From Pomphorhynchus laevis (Eukaryota; Acanthocephala; Palaeacanthocephala; Echinorhynchida; Pomphorhynchidae): a stretch of 64,000 nt of DNA. A program made the position numbers and the translations under genes. The notes below the pieces were generated by a model, which did not search any database, was not told the origin of the DNA, and worked only from the letters and a program-made list of their open reading frames with translations. The stretch spans positions 62,001 to 126,000 of the forward strand of contig WNNJ02003078.1 in the NCBI GenBank assembly GCA_012934845.2. The letters are read 5' to 3'. Positions 1-9,638 of this stretch are shown in pieces (the stretch's first letter is position 1; each line of letters opens with the position of its first letter).

Positions 1-1
1 G

Positions 2-713
2 TGTCCACATGAATTCAGAGATGCTCTTGCGTTGCGATATGGCTTCGACCCTATCGGGATTCCCAAGGACAAGTGTGTGTGGTGATGATGCGAAACTCCC
101 ACATTTGCTTTCGTGCAAGCGAGGAGGTGTTGTAATAACAAGGCATAACGCCTTACGCGATTTCTTGGCCACCGAAATATCACAGGTGTGTACTGGGGTT
201 GGTGTCGAACCGATATTACAACGGGTAGATAGTGATCACTGTTTTGATCATCGGGTCACTTGTCGAAGTGACGACGCGCGACTCGACATCGTCTGCATTG
301 GGCTTTCTGACGCCAGATATGAGCGAACGTTCTTTGACGTTACGGTTTTCAACCATTTTGCTCCATCGTGTGCGTCTACGAGAAAAGCTGCATTTGATTT
401 TCATGAAGCGAGAAAAAGATCAAAATACGCGGAACGTATCATCGATATCGAAAGGAGTAGATTTATGCCGCTGGTGTTCACGGCTTCTGGTGCTGCGGGA
501 CCCGACGCCATGGTTTTGCTCAGGACAATTGCTCGATTGCGTTCATCACGTGGGAATAAAAGCTATGCTGAATGCCTGTGTGGCCTCAGAAGGTCCATAA
601 GTTTGCTGCTGTGTCGTGCTGCCTCACATGCAATCAGAGGGTGCCGGTCGACTAGGGGTCACCCATATAGTCGTGGATCCGAACGGATGGATGATTCTAA
701 TGTTTTAGAATAA
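2..713 (+). pseudogene. RLE-A LINE, C-terminal endonuclease part
   Basis: This is the 3' end of an RLE-type LINE polyprotein that enters from outside the window. The reading begins HEFRDALALRYGF, the conserved stretch before the Cys-rich knuckle. It continues as CxCGDDAKLPHLLSC...RHNALRDFLA, then the restriction-like endonuclease signature DDARLDIVCIGL...FFDVTVFNHFAPS, then a basic tail ending RSTRGHP at the stop. A one-base slip in a GT run near position 85 separates the first roughly 25 codons from the rest, so the copy is broken. In this family the endonuclease nicks the chromosomal target and primes reverse transcription. The other RLE-A copies in the window match in the same order, which supports the assignment. 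The exact clade within the R2-like superclade is not determined. Confidence 0.85.
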
Positions 714-811
714 ATAATAATACATAACAATGTTAAATGTATATTGGCCCATTTGAGGGAACCATATGTTGTAATTAATAATATATTAAAAAAAATTATT
801 ATTAAATTATT
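714..811 (+). other. RLE-A 3' UTR with conserved hairpin
   Basis: AT-rich tail following the RLE-A stop codon. It contains GGCCCATTTGAGGGAACC at about 745-762, a variant of the hairpin motif found after every RLE-A 3' end in the window (CCC, six-base loop, GGG, then AACC). It runs into an A/T-rich stretch and then L2-like LINE sequence. Confidence 0.6.
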
Positions 812-1316
812 ATGTCTAGTCTGGGTATGGAACCTGAGTCGGAAATATTAATTATTAAAGAAGCTGTCAATTCCGTTGGCAAGTTACGATCCACATACCC
901 TACCTCACCTTCTCTCACGAAGCAATCAGATAACAATGATATAGACTCTCATTGTATCAAAATTCCACACCAGGTTGCAATCGAGGGTGAACAGTCTAGA
1001 AAAGTTTTCAGTCAGATATTCTCTCAACGACAATCTGATTCACTAAATAGTCACAGGTCATTCTTATCCAGCAAGTCTAATGAATCTTCCCGGGATCGAT
1101 GTTTGATTATTACGAACGTTCTCGAGTCGTCGTCTGATGTGGCTCAAACTGTAGTGGACCATGATGTTGAACAATTCCAAAAATATTAACAGTTATTATT
1201 TCTCCAGAAGATCCATATATTTCAGAAGTTCGCCCTATTGCGATATTTAGGATAGGCCGTCGCAACAATCTTGAAGAACGTTCTCGTTTGATGAAAGTTG
1301 TCTTTCATCAAATTGA
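812..1316 (+). pseudogene. L2-like LINE ORF1 fragment
   Basis: Encodes an ORF1-type segment with SSRDRCLIITNVLESSSD...VDHDVEQFQK, continuing after a frame change near 1185 as VIISPEDPYISEVRPIAIFRIGRRNNLEERSRLMKVVF. The pattern (SRDRC + I/V-rich strand, HDV..F, P...FIRL/IFRIG, LLK+VF) matches the ORF1 proteins of the L2-like LINEs at 22440-22700 and 37954-38421. It looks like an RRM-type RNA-binding fold of the LINE chaperone protein, by inference from strand pattern only. The fragment is cut off on the right by a Penelope-like element. Confidence 0.65.
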
Positions 1317-1349
1317 AAGTTGAATTAATTAAATTAATTAAAATCAACT

Positions 1350-2393
1350 AAAATTGAATTAATAGAATCCTTATTTATTTTGATAAGTCAAAATTATTTA
1401 AAAGTAGGGACATCTATATTTAGACAAGTAAAAGGTGTTCCAATGGGTGGTAATAGTAGCCCAATTATAGCTGACTTGTTTTTAAGCTTTATAAAATATG
1501 AATTTGTTCATAACTGTGTAAAAACTAAATCTAAACAATATAAATATATAAATATATGTTTCGATACATTGATGATATATGTGTATTTAATTCAAATAAT
1601 TTTTATTCAATTAGTGAACACATTTATCCAGAAAGCCTTATTCTTAACAAAACCATTATTAATGATAAAGAAGGTGTATATCTAGATATGAACATTAAAT
1701 TAACATTAACTAAAACTACTATTAATTTATATCGTAAAGATGACATTTAAATTTACAAGAAACATATTTTTGCATGAGCATTCATGCATACCATATAATA
1801 TAAAATATAATACATTAAATAATGAAATTTTAAGAATTGCAACAATATGTAATGATATTGGCTTTCTTCAAAATCATTTAAATAATTTAATAGATACATA
1901 TTTTAAACTAGGTTACTATAAAAATAACATCAAGCAGAAAATAGTAAAATATATAAATCAACACAATAATATAAAGAATAAATTTAAACTCTTAAGTGCC
2001 ATATTTTTATGGATAGATAATAAATAATATTCTTTGTATTAGAATAAGATACTAGATAGTTATTTTAGAGGAAATACATCATTAGCATGTATTTGGCCCC
2101 GCTGCTATGTTGGGTAGAGGAGTTAGGGGCCGAAACCTGATAGCATAGCAGTTCCTCCTGATGACCTCTAATTCTTATTCTGATACAACGTCTGTTTTCT
2201 ATTAGTCAATTCATAAAAATGACTTTTTAAATTTCAATTTTTTATTTTAACTTGATATAAATTATAGAAAATCTAAAAGCAATTATTAATTTTATTATTT
2301 AATTATTAAATTTTGATTTAGCATTATTATGTTTTGTTTTGTTTATAATTATATTAAATACGTAGACTTAGTTAGCTGATTTAATTCGTACAT
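1350..2393 (+). mobile_element. Penelope-like element copy 1, 5'-truncated
   Basis: AT-rich PLE fragment that keeps the C-terminal half of the RT: GTSIFRQVKGVPMGGNSSPIIADLF, then FRYIDDICVFNSNN (the YIDD catalytic box), then a thumb region with FTRNIFLHEHSCIPYN and a C-terminal FLWIDNK. No GIY-YIG domain follows. After the stop comes the conserved GC-rich structured segment (2065-2171) and an AT-rich 3' end finishing CGTAGACTTAGTTAGCTGATTTAATTCGTA, shared with the copies at 7176 and 24487. The coding part is split over several frames here. Confidence 0.75.
2065..2171 (+). ncRNA. Conserved PLE structured RNA (hammerhead-like), copy 1
   Basis: A GC-rich island in an AT-rich element with nested complementarity. 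TTAGAG(G) at 2065-2071 pairs with CTCTAA ending at 2171. AAATACAT (2072-2079) pairs with ATGTATTT (2087-2094). CTGCTATG (2102-2109) pairs with CATAGCAG (2144-2151). GGCCCC (2095-2100) pairs with GGGGCC (2126-2131), crossing the previous helix as a pseudoknot. GAAA follows the outer strand and CTGATGA (2158-2164) precedes its partner, which is the layout of a type II hammerhead. One extra C next to CTGATGA and weak base pairs at the start of stem I argue for caution. Confidence 0.55.
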
Positions 2394-5300
2394 CCTCAGT
2401 GGTCCGTGAGTGGTTAAAACGCATATCTTAACTGAGGCAGTCCACATTTCGATTGTTGACAGATATGTCTTTCGCTGAGCGTTGTCTCTGGCGTGTTGCT
2501 CGGACCGAGCTAAATGCTCGGATAGAATCTGGAGAAACTGATCTGCATATTGTAAATTTTCGGGTAGTTCGGCGTCGTCAACGATTGAGATGGCCCCAGC
2601 TATGAAAACTTGTTCTGAGAATTGTAAGATTAGACCCAATGCGCCATATCGTAAAAACAACAAATGGCTCAAAGTTATATATTCGAACGTTCGAAGCGTT
2701 CTCAATAAGATGGATGAATTGAAGGTCATAGCTACTTCTCATCATCCAAATATCATTGCCCTTAGTGAATCTTGGCTCTCTGACCTTGTCCCTGACAGCT
2801 TATTATCCATGGATGGATATAACCTGTTTTGTTGTGATCGATCTGGTCGAATGGGAGGGGGTGTATTGCTATATTGTAGTTTAGGTATTGATGTAGTGTG
2901 TTTGCAGACGATTAGTGATGCCAATGGGATTGAGGCTTTATACCTCAAATTGTGCCTTGATCAGGTCAATTCTATGTATGTGCTAATGTTCTATCGTCCT
3001 CCTTTGGCAAGTAGCGATGATTTAATAGAACTTATTGAGCTCTGTGGTCAACAGAAAAAATGCCTAATCTTAGGAGATCTGAATATTCCCTCAATAAATT
3101 AAGACTCGTTTTCATCTCCTGGTCGCATTGCATCGGACTCAGTTTTATTGAGTGTTCTACACAACAGTGGTCTGCATCAGCATTCACGTGAGGCAACCCG
3201 TTTCACTAGTCAGTCGTCTGCCAGCTAGACGTGGTCTTGTCTTCGTTTAAGTCTGATATTACTCACATAGATTATCTTTCTGCACTGGGGATGAGCGATC
3301 ATTGCGTGCTGTCCTTTTCATTTAAATGGGCAAACAATGTAACGTCGGCCAGTCCCATGCATGGTAAGCCTCTGAACTTATAAAAGGCTGATTTCGACGC
3401 AATTATCTACAAATTGAATCTGGTTAGATGGCCAGATCCGTATAAATGCGGAATAGACGAGGCTTGGTATGTTTTTGAGAGCACACTCTATAACTTACTG
3501 ATATTGCATTCTCCCAAGTTTAAAACACATATGCAAGTTTGTCCTTGGTTTGATGGGCTTCTCCGGTATCACTCACGCGCACGTAAACATGCGTGGATTT
3601 CATTTCGTTGTGGACAACAATCTTATGAGTCTTTCAAACAAATTAGGTATAGATTTACCGCTCTTAAGAGAATGAAGCGTCGTCAGTTTGAGGAGAAACT
3701 GAGTTCTATTGATGGCAAGGCTCTATTCTCTTATATTCGCAAAATCAGGGGCTCGAATATTCCACTAGTATCGTTGAGGGATGATTCTCAAGGCGAGGTC
3801 ACGTGTAAAAGTGTCATGGCAAACTTATTTGCCCAGGAGTTCTCATCGATGTTTTGCTCTTCGCGGACATTGTGTAGTTCTGAATCAGAAAAGGGTTCAG
3901 ATGCATTCGACCGATCTAATCTGTCGTTTTGTGCTGAAGATGTTTTAAAGCTTCTCTGTAAATTAAAACCGAACATCGCTGCCGGTCCGGACGGACTTCC
4001 CTCAATTCTTTTAAATAAAGTTGCTCCTCAAATATATTTATGTTTTCCGTATGTTTCAGTTTTCTATTCTCCAATCTCGAATTCCTTCGCGTTGGAAGGA
4101 GTCCATTGTAGTTCCAGTGTATAAAATGGGAGATCGACAAGTGTGTAAGAACTATCGCCCAGTAGCATTGACATGTATTATTTGTAAGTTGCTTGAAAAG
4201 CTAATAGTCAAAAACATATCCTCTGATTTGGAAAGCAACGGTAAACTCACTGACTCACAACACGGTTTCAGACCAAATAGATCAACAATAAGTAATCTTT
4301 TGGTTTCTTCCAACGCATGGCAGTCTTCATTAGATGAACGAGTTCAATCTGATGTACTTTTTATAGATTTCTCTCATGCTTTTGATTCAGTTCCGCATGA
4401 TCGACTCATTCACAAATTGAGGTTACTTAGTGTTTGTCCTATGTATGTCGCCTGGATTGCAAATTACTTAAGTTCACGCTCTTTCAAAGTACGTGTAGGT
4501 GCAGATATGTCCACCTCATTCGTTATTCATTCTGGCGTTCCACAGGGTGCTGTTATCTCCCCACTTCTTTTTATTGTATATATCAATGATCTCCCATCTG
4601 TAATTCGTTCTGATGTCGTAATGTATGCTGACGATGTTAAGATATGGCGGCCTATTAGAGACGGAAGGGGCATTAAGATCCTTCAAGATAATCTGACATG
4701 TCTAGAAAAATGGTCAGCGGAAAATGGTTTGAGGGTTAACCCCTCTAAATGTGCGCATATGTCCATTGGTTCTTCACTAAACTCATCGTATCAGATAGGT
4801 TCGATTCAGATAGGCCGAGTGGGTGAATTCAAAGATCTTGGTGTGATGATGACCAGTAGCTTAAAAACTAATGTCCACACTAAATATATTTGTAATCGAG
4901 GCTATCGTATTTTATGGATGTTTTTCAAGTCTTTTGATCGGATAAGTCCATCAATGTTCAAGCGACTATTTTGCTCTTATATTCTTCCCATCCTTGAATA
5001 CGGTTTACCTGTAACTTATCCACAGACTTTAAGGGAATCCCGTGACATTGAGAAGTTATTACGTAAAGGGTCACGAATGATTCCGAATTTCCCCAATTTG
5101 AGATATGCTGAACGTTTGACATCTCTACGTGTCGGCACATTGAAATATCGCAGATCGGTTATTGATTTATCAACTGCAGTCAAAATTGTTTTCGATGACT
5201 TTGGTGGTCTCTCTAGCTTATTATCCGTGAATGATAGACGAGAAACTCGTGGGCATGTGTGGAAATTAATAAAGCCAAGAACTACAAGAATTCCTGTTCA

Positions 5301-5436
5301 CCATCGATTTGCAACTAGGGTAATTAACGGGTGGAATGCACTAAAGTGCCTTGATATCTCTAGTAGTATATCTAGTGATGCTATCAAGAACGACATCGAA
5401 GCCGAAAGAAGGAATTTGCAACTACTATTTGATTGA
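2394..5436 (+). mobile_element. CR1/Jockey-like LINE (ORF1 tail, APE endonuclease, RT)
   Basis: A short ORF1 C-terminus is readable at 2464-2608 (FAERCLWRVARTELNARIESGE...RRRQRLRWPQL). ORF2 starts at 2590 with an APE-type endonuclease (YSNVRSVLNKMDEL, LSESWL, GGVLLY, LILGDLNIPS). Its EN half carries stops after about 3100. The RT is well preserved from 4021 to 5436: VVPVYKMGDRQVCKNYRPVALTCIICKLLE, QHGFRPNRST, FIDFSHAFDSVPH, SGVPQGAVISPLLFIVYINDL, MYADDVKIW, and a C-terminal RF..RVINGWNAL block. Family rank rests on these motifs. The copy cannot be functional as read. Confidence 0.8.
4021..5436 (+). CDS. LINE reverse transcriptase ORF (CR1/Jockey-like)
   Basis: Open for 471 codons and the longest clean piece of the LINE that begins at 2394. 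RT blocks appear in the usual order. The catalytic aspartates are the D of FIDFSHAFD and the pair in MYADDVKIW. A C-terminal tail characteristic of this LINE group (THTKYICNRGYRILWMFFKSF..., ILPILEYGLPVTYP) follows. The true polyprotein starts upstream in the endonuclease, so the ATG at 4021 is only the first Met after a break. A related RT with the same YADDxKIWR box occurs at 57970-60660 and a more diverged one at 48269-49717, both on the minus strand. Confidence 0.75.
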   Translation: MLLKYIYVFRMFQFSILQSRIPSRWKESIVVPVYKMGDRQVCKNYRPVALTCIICKLLEKLIVKNISSDLESNGKLTDSQHGFRPNRSTISNLLVSSNAWQSSLDERVQSDVLFIDFSHAFDSVPHDRLIHKLRLLSVCPMYVAWIANYLSSRSFKVRVGADMSTSFVIHSGVPQGAVISPLLFIVYINDLPSVIRSDVVMYADDVKIWRPIRDGRGIKILQDNLTCLEKWSAENGLRVNPSKCAHMSIGSSLNSSYQIGSIQIGRVGEFKDLGVMMTSSLKTNVHTKYICNRGYRILWMFFKSFDRISPSMFKRLFCSYILPILEYGLPVTYPQTLRESRDIEKLLRKGSRMIPNFPNLRYAERLTSLRVGTLKYRRSVIDLSTAVKIVFDDFGGLSSLLSVNDRRETRGHVWKLIKPRTTRIPVHHRFATRVINGWNALKCLDISSSISSDAIKNDIEAERRNLQLLFD

Positions 5437-5900
5437 ATTTTTTTTGTTGATGTTTTTTATTTTATTTTATCATGTTTTGTAAGCGACACGAGCTTGTAGC
5501 TCATTTGCTTCTGTTTGTTATAATTTTTTTAAAGAAAAATGTATTTTTTGAAAAAGAATAAGAGAAAAATTGTTCAAACATATAAACGATTCATGATTTC
5601 AACAGTCAACGAATGTCTTTCTTAACAGCAACCCGGTTCGTCGATCGAGCGTCTCTTATACAATTCGAGGCAGGTTTGCATAAAACAAAACCAATTTTTC
5701 TTTTTAGCTTACATCTGTTTGTAATAATAATAAATTTTCAGTCGCTCCTAGCGACCTTCTTCAGGCAAAAAATCAAATATTCAAACAGTAAAATCCTTAA
5801 AATTTTACTGTTTGAATTTTTGATTTTTTTTGCCTGAAGAAGGTCGCTAGGAGCGACTGAAAATTTTTAAAATTTTTCAAATAAATTTCCTACCTTGCAA
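5437..5900. other. LINE 3' UTR and palindromic segment
   Basis: No gene seen. After the LINE stop codon there is about 150 bases of T-rich 3' flank. From about 5732 to 5866 there is an imperfect palindrome with arms of roughly 60 bases centred near 5797. Each arm contains the motif CTGAAGA followed by a short hairpin (GTCGC..GCGAC) and GAAA. This is the same layout seen at several PLE termini in the window, so it is probably an inverted PLE terminal repeat. Confidence 0.5.
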
Positions 5901-7175
5901 TTCTTCAACAGATATCATATATTAATGAAGTTATAATAAAATACATATCATAATTTTAATTTTCTATTGTTACAATCCGGAAATTCAGCTAGTAGTTAAT
6001 AATAAAGAATTTGTTATAACACCAAAAATAAATGAAATATATGCAAAAGTCAAAACATTCAGTTCAGTAGACAGTTGGCAAACAAAAATTCTTTCTCCAA
6101 TCTTCAGCGTCTTCCCAACTTTTATGGCTTCGAATCCAGGGGGATCTGAGCCTCCAACTGATCCAACACGCCGCCTTTCGACTGAACCACACGGGGTCTT
6201 TCACCCCACGAAGAATCCAATCAACACGGACTATGTTGGGTAAACGAGAGACGAGGAGCTTAAAAAAACCTTAGCCTTTGCTCTGGGAGGCGTCCTCTTG
6301 AAAAGAAGACTAATCCCGAGATAGCCCCCAAAGGCGCACCTGGGTTTTCCCATTTAACGACAGATGTTGAGCCCGTTTCAGGGCCCACCTAGCTTTCTTC
6401 AGGATACGTTTAAGTCTATCCAGGTCAACTTTCGCCGACCAGTTCACCGTAACGGTGAACCCCAGGTATTTTACTCGACTTGTGAAGGCAAATATGGAGG
6501 AGAGCACAGAGAGTGCTAATCTTTTAAGTTTTTGCTTTGTAGCAGGGGTGCCATGAAAGACGACCACCTGCGATTTAGCGGAGTTTAACAAAAGATTGGA
6601 TGATGGGAGCTAGCCTTTTAATCTTAAAAAGAACCGGCTGATGTCAGAGAATACGTCTTTACACCTGTGTCCGGTAAACAGGGCTTTGGTGTCATCAGCG
6701 TTCACCACTAGACGTTGTTCGCGTTTAAATGATTTAAATAGGTTAATGGAGACAGCAAGGTACAAGATAGGAGAAAGTAAGGAACCTTGAGGTACACCCG
6801 TAATAGGATAGAACTGACGCGCATCAGGGTCATCTTCATAATAAAATCGCATGGTGTACAGCAGAATCTCCACCCTGTTCACAATTCTTGCAGGCAAACC
6901 GAGGGACCTGAGAGTGGAGATTACAAAAGGAATGGAGATGCGGTCAAATGCAGCAGAAAAGTCAAGGAAAACAAGGAAGCAGGGATATTTATTTGATTAG
7001 AAAAATCCAATATTTCGACGGCACTACGGCACGTCATCTTCAGGGTTGTAAGAATTTTAATAACCAAGACTTTTTTGTTAAAAAAATGAACCGAGCGATC
7101 TTTGACGAACCCATGAAACCCTGGGGGAATTCGATTAAGCCTAATTAAATGGTCCCGGATTTTACGCACAAGCGC
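5901..7175 (-). mobile_element. Unassigned LINE fragment (RT to C-terminus), minus strand
   Basis: Read on the minus strand it gives LNRIPPGFHGFVKDRSV near 7100-7160, then an interruption, then CFLVFLDFSAAFDRISIPFVISTLRSLGLPARIVNR (RT motif A), ITGVPQGSLLSPILYLAVSI (motif B), LVVNADDTKALF (the catalytic ADD), then NSAKSQVVVFHG and a tail NIVRVDWILRGVKDPVWFSRKAACWIS. Several frame changes are needed, so it is a fossil. The interruption at about 6990-7085 carries a PLE-terminus motif (TTTCGACG...CGTCATCTTCAG, minus strand CTGAAGA...GAAA). I cannot assign the clade. Confidence 0.6.
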
Positions 7176-7206
7176 TTTTTATATATTTGATAAAATTAAA
7201 AATAAA

Positions 7207-7965
7207 ATGAAAATAACAAACAATTATAAAAGGAAAGATAAAATTAATAAAGATATGTATAAAGAACTTACTAAATTAAAGGATAACTATATAATAACAA
7301 CTATTGATAAAGCTAGTAATAACTTTGTCTTCATATGTAAAAAGCTTTATTATGATATACTAATGAAAGAGGTTAATTCTAATGATTTAAATGTAAATCC
7401 AGCATATGAACGTAGTGAGTTGAGTTTAGAAACAATTATTACAAGTCACTGTTCTATAATGGATAAAAAGGGTATAAAGGTTGAATTAGATAATAAAACT
7501 ATACCTATATTATATTGGAATCCAAAATTACATAAAAATCAAATAAAACCTAGGTTCATATGTAGTGCGTTTAAATGTACATTAAAACCACTTTCTATCT
7601 ATATGAATAAAATACTTAAAGTAATTAAAGCACATTTTAAAAAATATTGCAAGGTAATCGAAATTAATACTGGTATAAAACACTATTTCAGTATTAATTC
7701 TACAAAAGAATTTTTAGAACAGACAAAAGGAATAAATTTTCAAAATATAAATACATACGATTTTAGTACGCTTTATACAAATCTAGATTTAGTAGATATT
7801 AAAGAAGCGTTAGTAAAATTAATTAACCTTATATTCGGAAAAAGATATACATATATATGTTATAATAATTATAACGCCTATCTAACAAAAATTAAACCAT
7901 CAAATAAATATAAAAATATGGATAAAATTAAATTAATAGAATCCTTAAATATTTTTATTAATTAA
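7207..7965 (+). CDS. PLE reverse transcriptase, N-terminal half
   Basis: A 252-codon frame rich in Lys, Asn and Ile. It shows the PLE pattern ITTIDKASNNFVFICKKLYYDIL (the DKG/DKA region), ILYWNPKLHKNQIKPRFICSAFKCTLKPLSIYM (the W.PKLHK...R.I box) and YDFSTLYTNLDLVDIKEAL (the RT motif A aspartate). In PLEs this region precedes the palm. The frame stops just before the YLKVGTSIFRQ segment, and copy 3 (minus strand, near 25490) has the same interruption. Homologous segments are at 10815-11829 and 26113-26841. Confidence 0.75.
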   Translation: MKITNNYKRKDKINKDMYKELTKLKDNYIITTIDKASNNFVFICKKLYYDILMKEVNSNDLNVNPAYERSELSLETIITSHCSIMDKKGIKVELDNKTIPILYWNPKLHKNQIKPRFICSAFKCTLKPLSIYMNKILKVIKAHFKKYCKVIEINTGIKHYFSINSTKEFLEQTKGINFQNINTYDFSTLYTNLDLVDIKEALVKLINLIFGKRYTYICYNNYNAYLTKIKPSNKYKNMDKIKLIESLNIFIN

Positions 7966-8049
7966 CATTATTTAAAAGTAGGGACATCTATATTTAGACA
8001 AGTAAAAGGTGTTCCAATAGGTGGTAATAGTAGCCCAATTATAGCTGAC

Positions 8050-8604
8050 TTGTTTTTAAGCTTTATAGAATATGAATTTGTTCATAACTGTGTAAAAACT
8101 AAATCTAAACAATATAAATATATGAAATATATGTTTCGATACATTGATGATATATGTGTATTTAATTCTAATAATTTTTATTCAATTAGTGAGCACATTT
8201 ATCCAGAAAGCCTTATTCTTAACAAAACCAATATTAATGATAAAGAAGGTGTATATCTAGATATGAACATTAAATTAACATTAACTAAAACTACTATTAA
8301 TTTATATCGTAAAGATGACATATTTAAATTTACAAGAAACATATTTTTGCATGAGCATTCATGCATACCATATAATATAAAATATAATACATTAAATAAT
8401 GAAATTTTAAGAATTGCAACAATATGTAATGATATTGGCTTTCTTCAAAATCATTTAAATAATTTAATAGATACATATTTTAAACTAGGTTACTATAAAA
8501 ATAACATCAAGCAGAAAATAGTAAAATATATAAATCAACACAATAATATAAAGAATAAATTTAAACTCTTAAGTGGCAAATTTTTATGGATGGATAATAA
8601 ATAA
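8050..8604 (+). CDS. PLE reverse transcriptase, C-terminal half
   Basis: Reads FLSFIEYEFVHNCVKTKSKQYKYMKYMFRYIDDICVFNSNNFYSISEHIYPESLILNKTNINDKEG, containing the YIDD active-site box, then a thumb/C-terminal region ending KLLSGKFLWMDNK. The upstream bases already encode GTSIFRQVKGVPIGGNSSPIIAD, so the ATG at 8050 is not a biological start. Copies 1 and 3 encode nearly the same protein, which suggests recent amplification. No endonuclease domain follows. Confidence 0.75.
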   Translation: MFLSFIEYEFVHNCVKTKSKQYKYMKYMFRYIDDICVFNSNNFYSISEHIYPESLILNKTNINDKEGVYLDMNIKLTLTKTTINLYRKDDIFKFTRNIFLHEHSCIPYNIKYNTLNNEILRIATICNDIGFLQNHLNNLIDTYFKLGYYKNNIKQKIVKYINQHNNIKNKFKLLSGKFLWMDNK

Positions 8605-8643
8605 TATACTTTGCATTAGAATAAGATACTAGATAGTTATTTC

Positions 8644-8746
8644 AGAGGAAATACATCATTAGCATGTATTTGGCCCCGCTGCTATGTTGGGTAGAGGAGT
8701 TAGGGGCCGAAACCTGATAGCATAGCAGTTCCTCCTGATGACCTCT
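8644..8746 (+). ncRNA. Conserved PLE structured RNA (hammerhead-like), copy 2
   Basis: Same structured island as at 2065-2171. Helices: AGAG 8644-8647 with CTCT 8743-8746 (one outer pair lost relative to copy 1); AAATACAT 8649-8656 with ATGTATTT 8664-8671 and a seven-base loop; CTGCTATG 8679-8686 with CATAGCAG 8721-8728; GGCCCC 8672-8677 with GGGGCC 8703-8708. Core words GAAA (8648-8651) and CTGATGA (8735-8741) flank as expected for a type II hammerhead. It lies 40 bases after the RT stop. Confidence 0.55.
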
Positions 8747-9399
8747 AATTCTTATAATCCTTTAAATATACAACGTCTGTTATTTATTAGTCAATTCATA
8801 AAAATGACGTTTATTTTAAATTTTATTTTTTATTTTTATTTTTTAACTTGATTTAAATTATAGAAAATCTAAAAACAATTATTAATTTTATTATTTAATT
8901 ATTAAATTTTGATTTAGCATTATTATGTTTTGTTTATTTTATAATTATATAACAATACGTAGACTCAGTTAGCTGATTTAATTCGTAAATCAACACGAGG
9001 GCATTTTGAATCGAAATAGGTCGCATATCTTTAGGATATGAGCAGGATTTTTTCTTAGGCATAAAAACTTTCTTACTTATATTGATGCTTGCTACATCGG
9101 ATGTGGAGGCTAAAAGCATTGTGACGGTCACCTCTCTTCTCTGGTCAACTGTCAGAAGCTGGCATACCCCGAGAAGAAAATGGAGCGATGGATTTAGAGG
9201 TGCCAGGAAGTGGACCCCAGGAGTTTTGGATATCTGTAACAGATAAATCCCTACTCCTGAAGTTACCCAATGGCGGGATTGGTTGAGGTGATTGAGTGGC
9301 TTCGTAGTTGTGTAGGGCTAGTGACTCCTCTAGAACTTTGTGAAGGCCTACATTCCCTATCCAACCCGATGCTCTATCCTTCCAACAAACAAATATATC

Positions 9400-9638
9400 A
9401 TTTGGTCGGCTTCATCAATTATCCTCGTGTGAATTCTTTAATCCTAGATGCAGCACTGTACACTACAATCAGCGTAGGTGGACCTCATCAGCAGTGAGCC
9501 TACGCCTACATTTCGTGTTTCGGTCCTTTAATGATCTGCTGAAATTTTCCTCTGCTGCCTTTCAGTAAAAACACACGAGGATAATTGATGAAGCCGACCA
9601 AATGATGATACTCGCTCGTGTATGCAATTATTCATTCT
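9400..9638 (-). mobile_element. Retrozyme-like small element, copy A (inverted-end form)
   Basis: A non-coding element bounded by a 15-bp target duplication. The first 30 bases (ATTTGGTCGGCTTCATCAAT...) recur inverted near the right end (9574-9602). This suggests a unit joined to an inverted partial unit. On the minus strand it holds three hammerhead strands: GGACCGAAACAC (9526-9515), CACTGCTGATGAGGTCC (9496-9480) and GTGTACAGTG (9463-9454). Stem II (5 bp), stem III (4 bp) and stem I (5 bp) pair perfectly and the core words CUGAUGA, GAAA and a UA cleavage dinucleotide are all in place. The linear order S2-S1-S3 is not one of the three standard hammerhead types. Confidence 0.7.
9454..9526 (-). 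ncRNA. Hammerhead strands in non-standard order, copy A
   Basis: Minus-strand RNA. Strand S2 (GGACC-GAAA-CAC), strand S1 (CACTG-CTGATGA-GGTCC), strand S3 (GTGTA-CAGTG). A 7-bp helix GCGTAGG/CCTACGC additionally brackets S1, presenting it in an apical loop. A monomer could not easily dock S1 into its own core. Two units, in tandem or in trans, could. The core bases agree with the hammerhead consensus including the G10.1-C11.1 and A15.1-U16.1 pairs. Confidence 0.65.

Larger units (their letters stand above)
7176..8991 (+). mobile_element. Penelope-like element copy 2 (most complete)
   Basis: The fullest AT-rich PLE in the window. It begins near TATATATTTGATAAAATTAAAA (the first bases recur at 48270) and ends CGTAGACTCAGTTAGCTGATTTAATTCGTA at 8991, as in copies 1 and 3. 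The two long reading frames at 7207-7965 and 8050-8604 cover the RT N-terminal and C-terminal halves. The conserved structured RNA lies at 8644-8746. There is no GIY-YIG coding region between the RT stop and the 3' end, so this looks like an endonuclease-lacking PLE type, or a family whose 3' half has been replaced. The sequence is extremely AT-rich outside the structured island. Confidence 0.8.

Noticed and set aside
2095-2151. HDV-like ribozyme in the PLE structured RNA
   Set aside because: P1 (GGCCCC/GGGGCC) and P2 (CTGCTATG/CATAGCAG) have HDV-like crossing topology, but there is no P4, no clear P3 and no catalytic C in the J4/2 position. The hammerhead reading explains more of the conserved bases.
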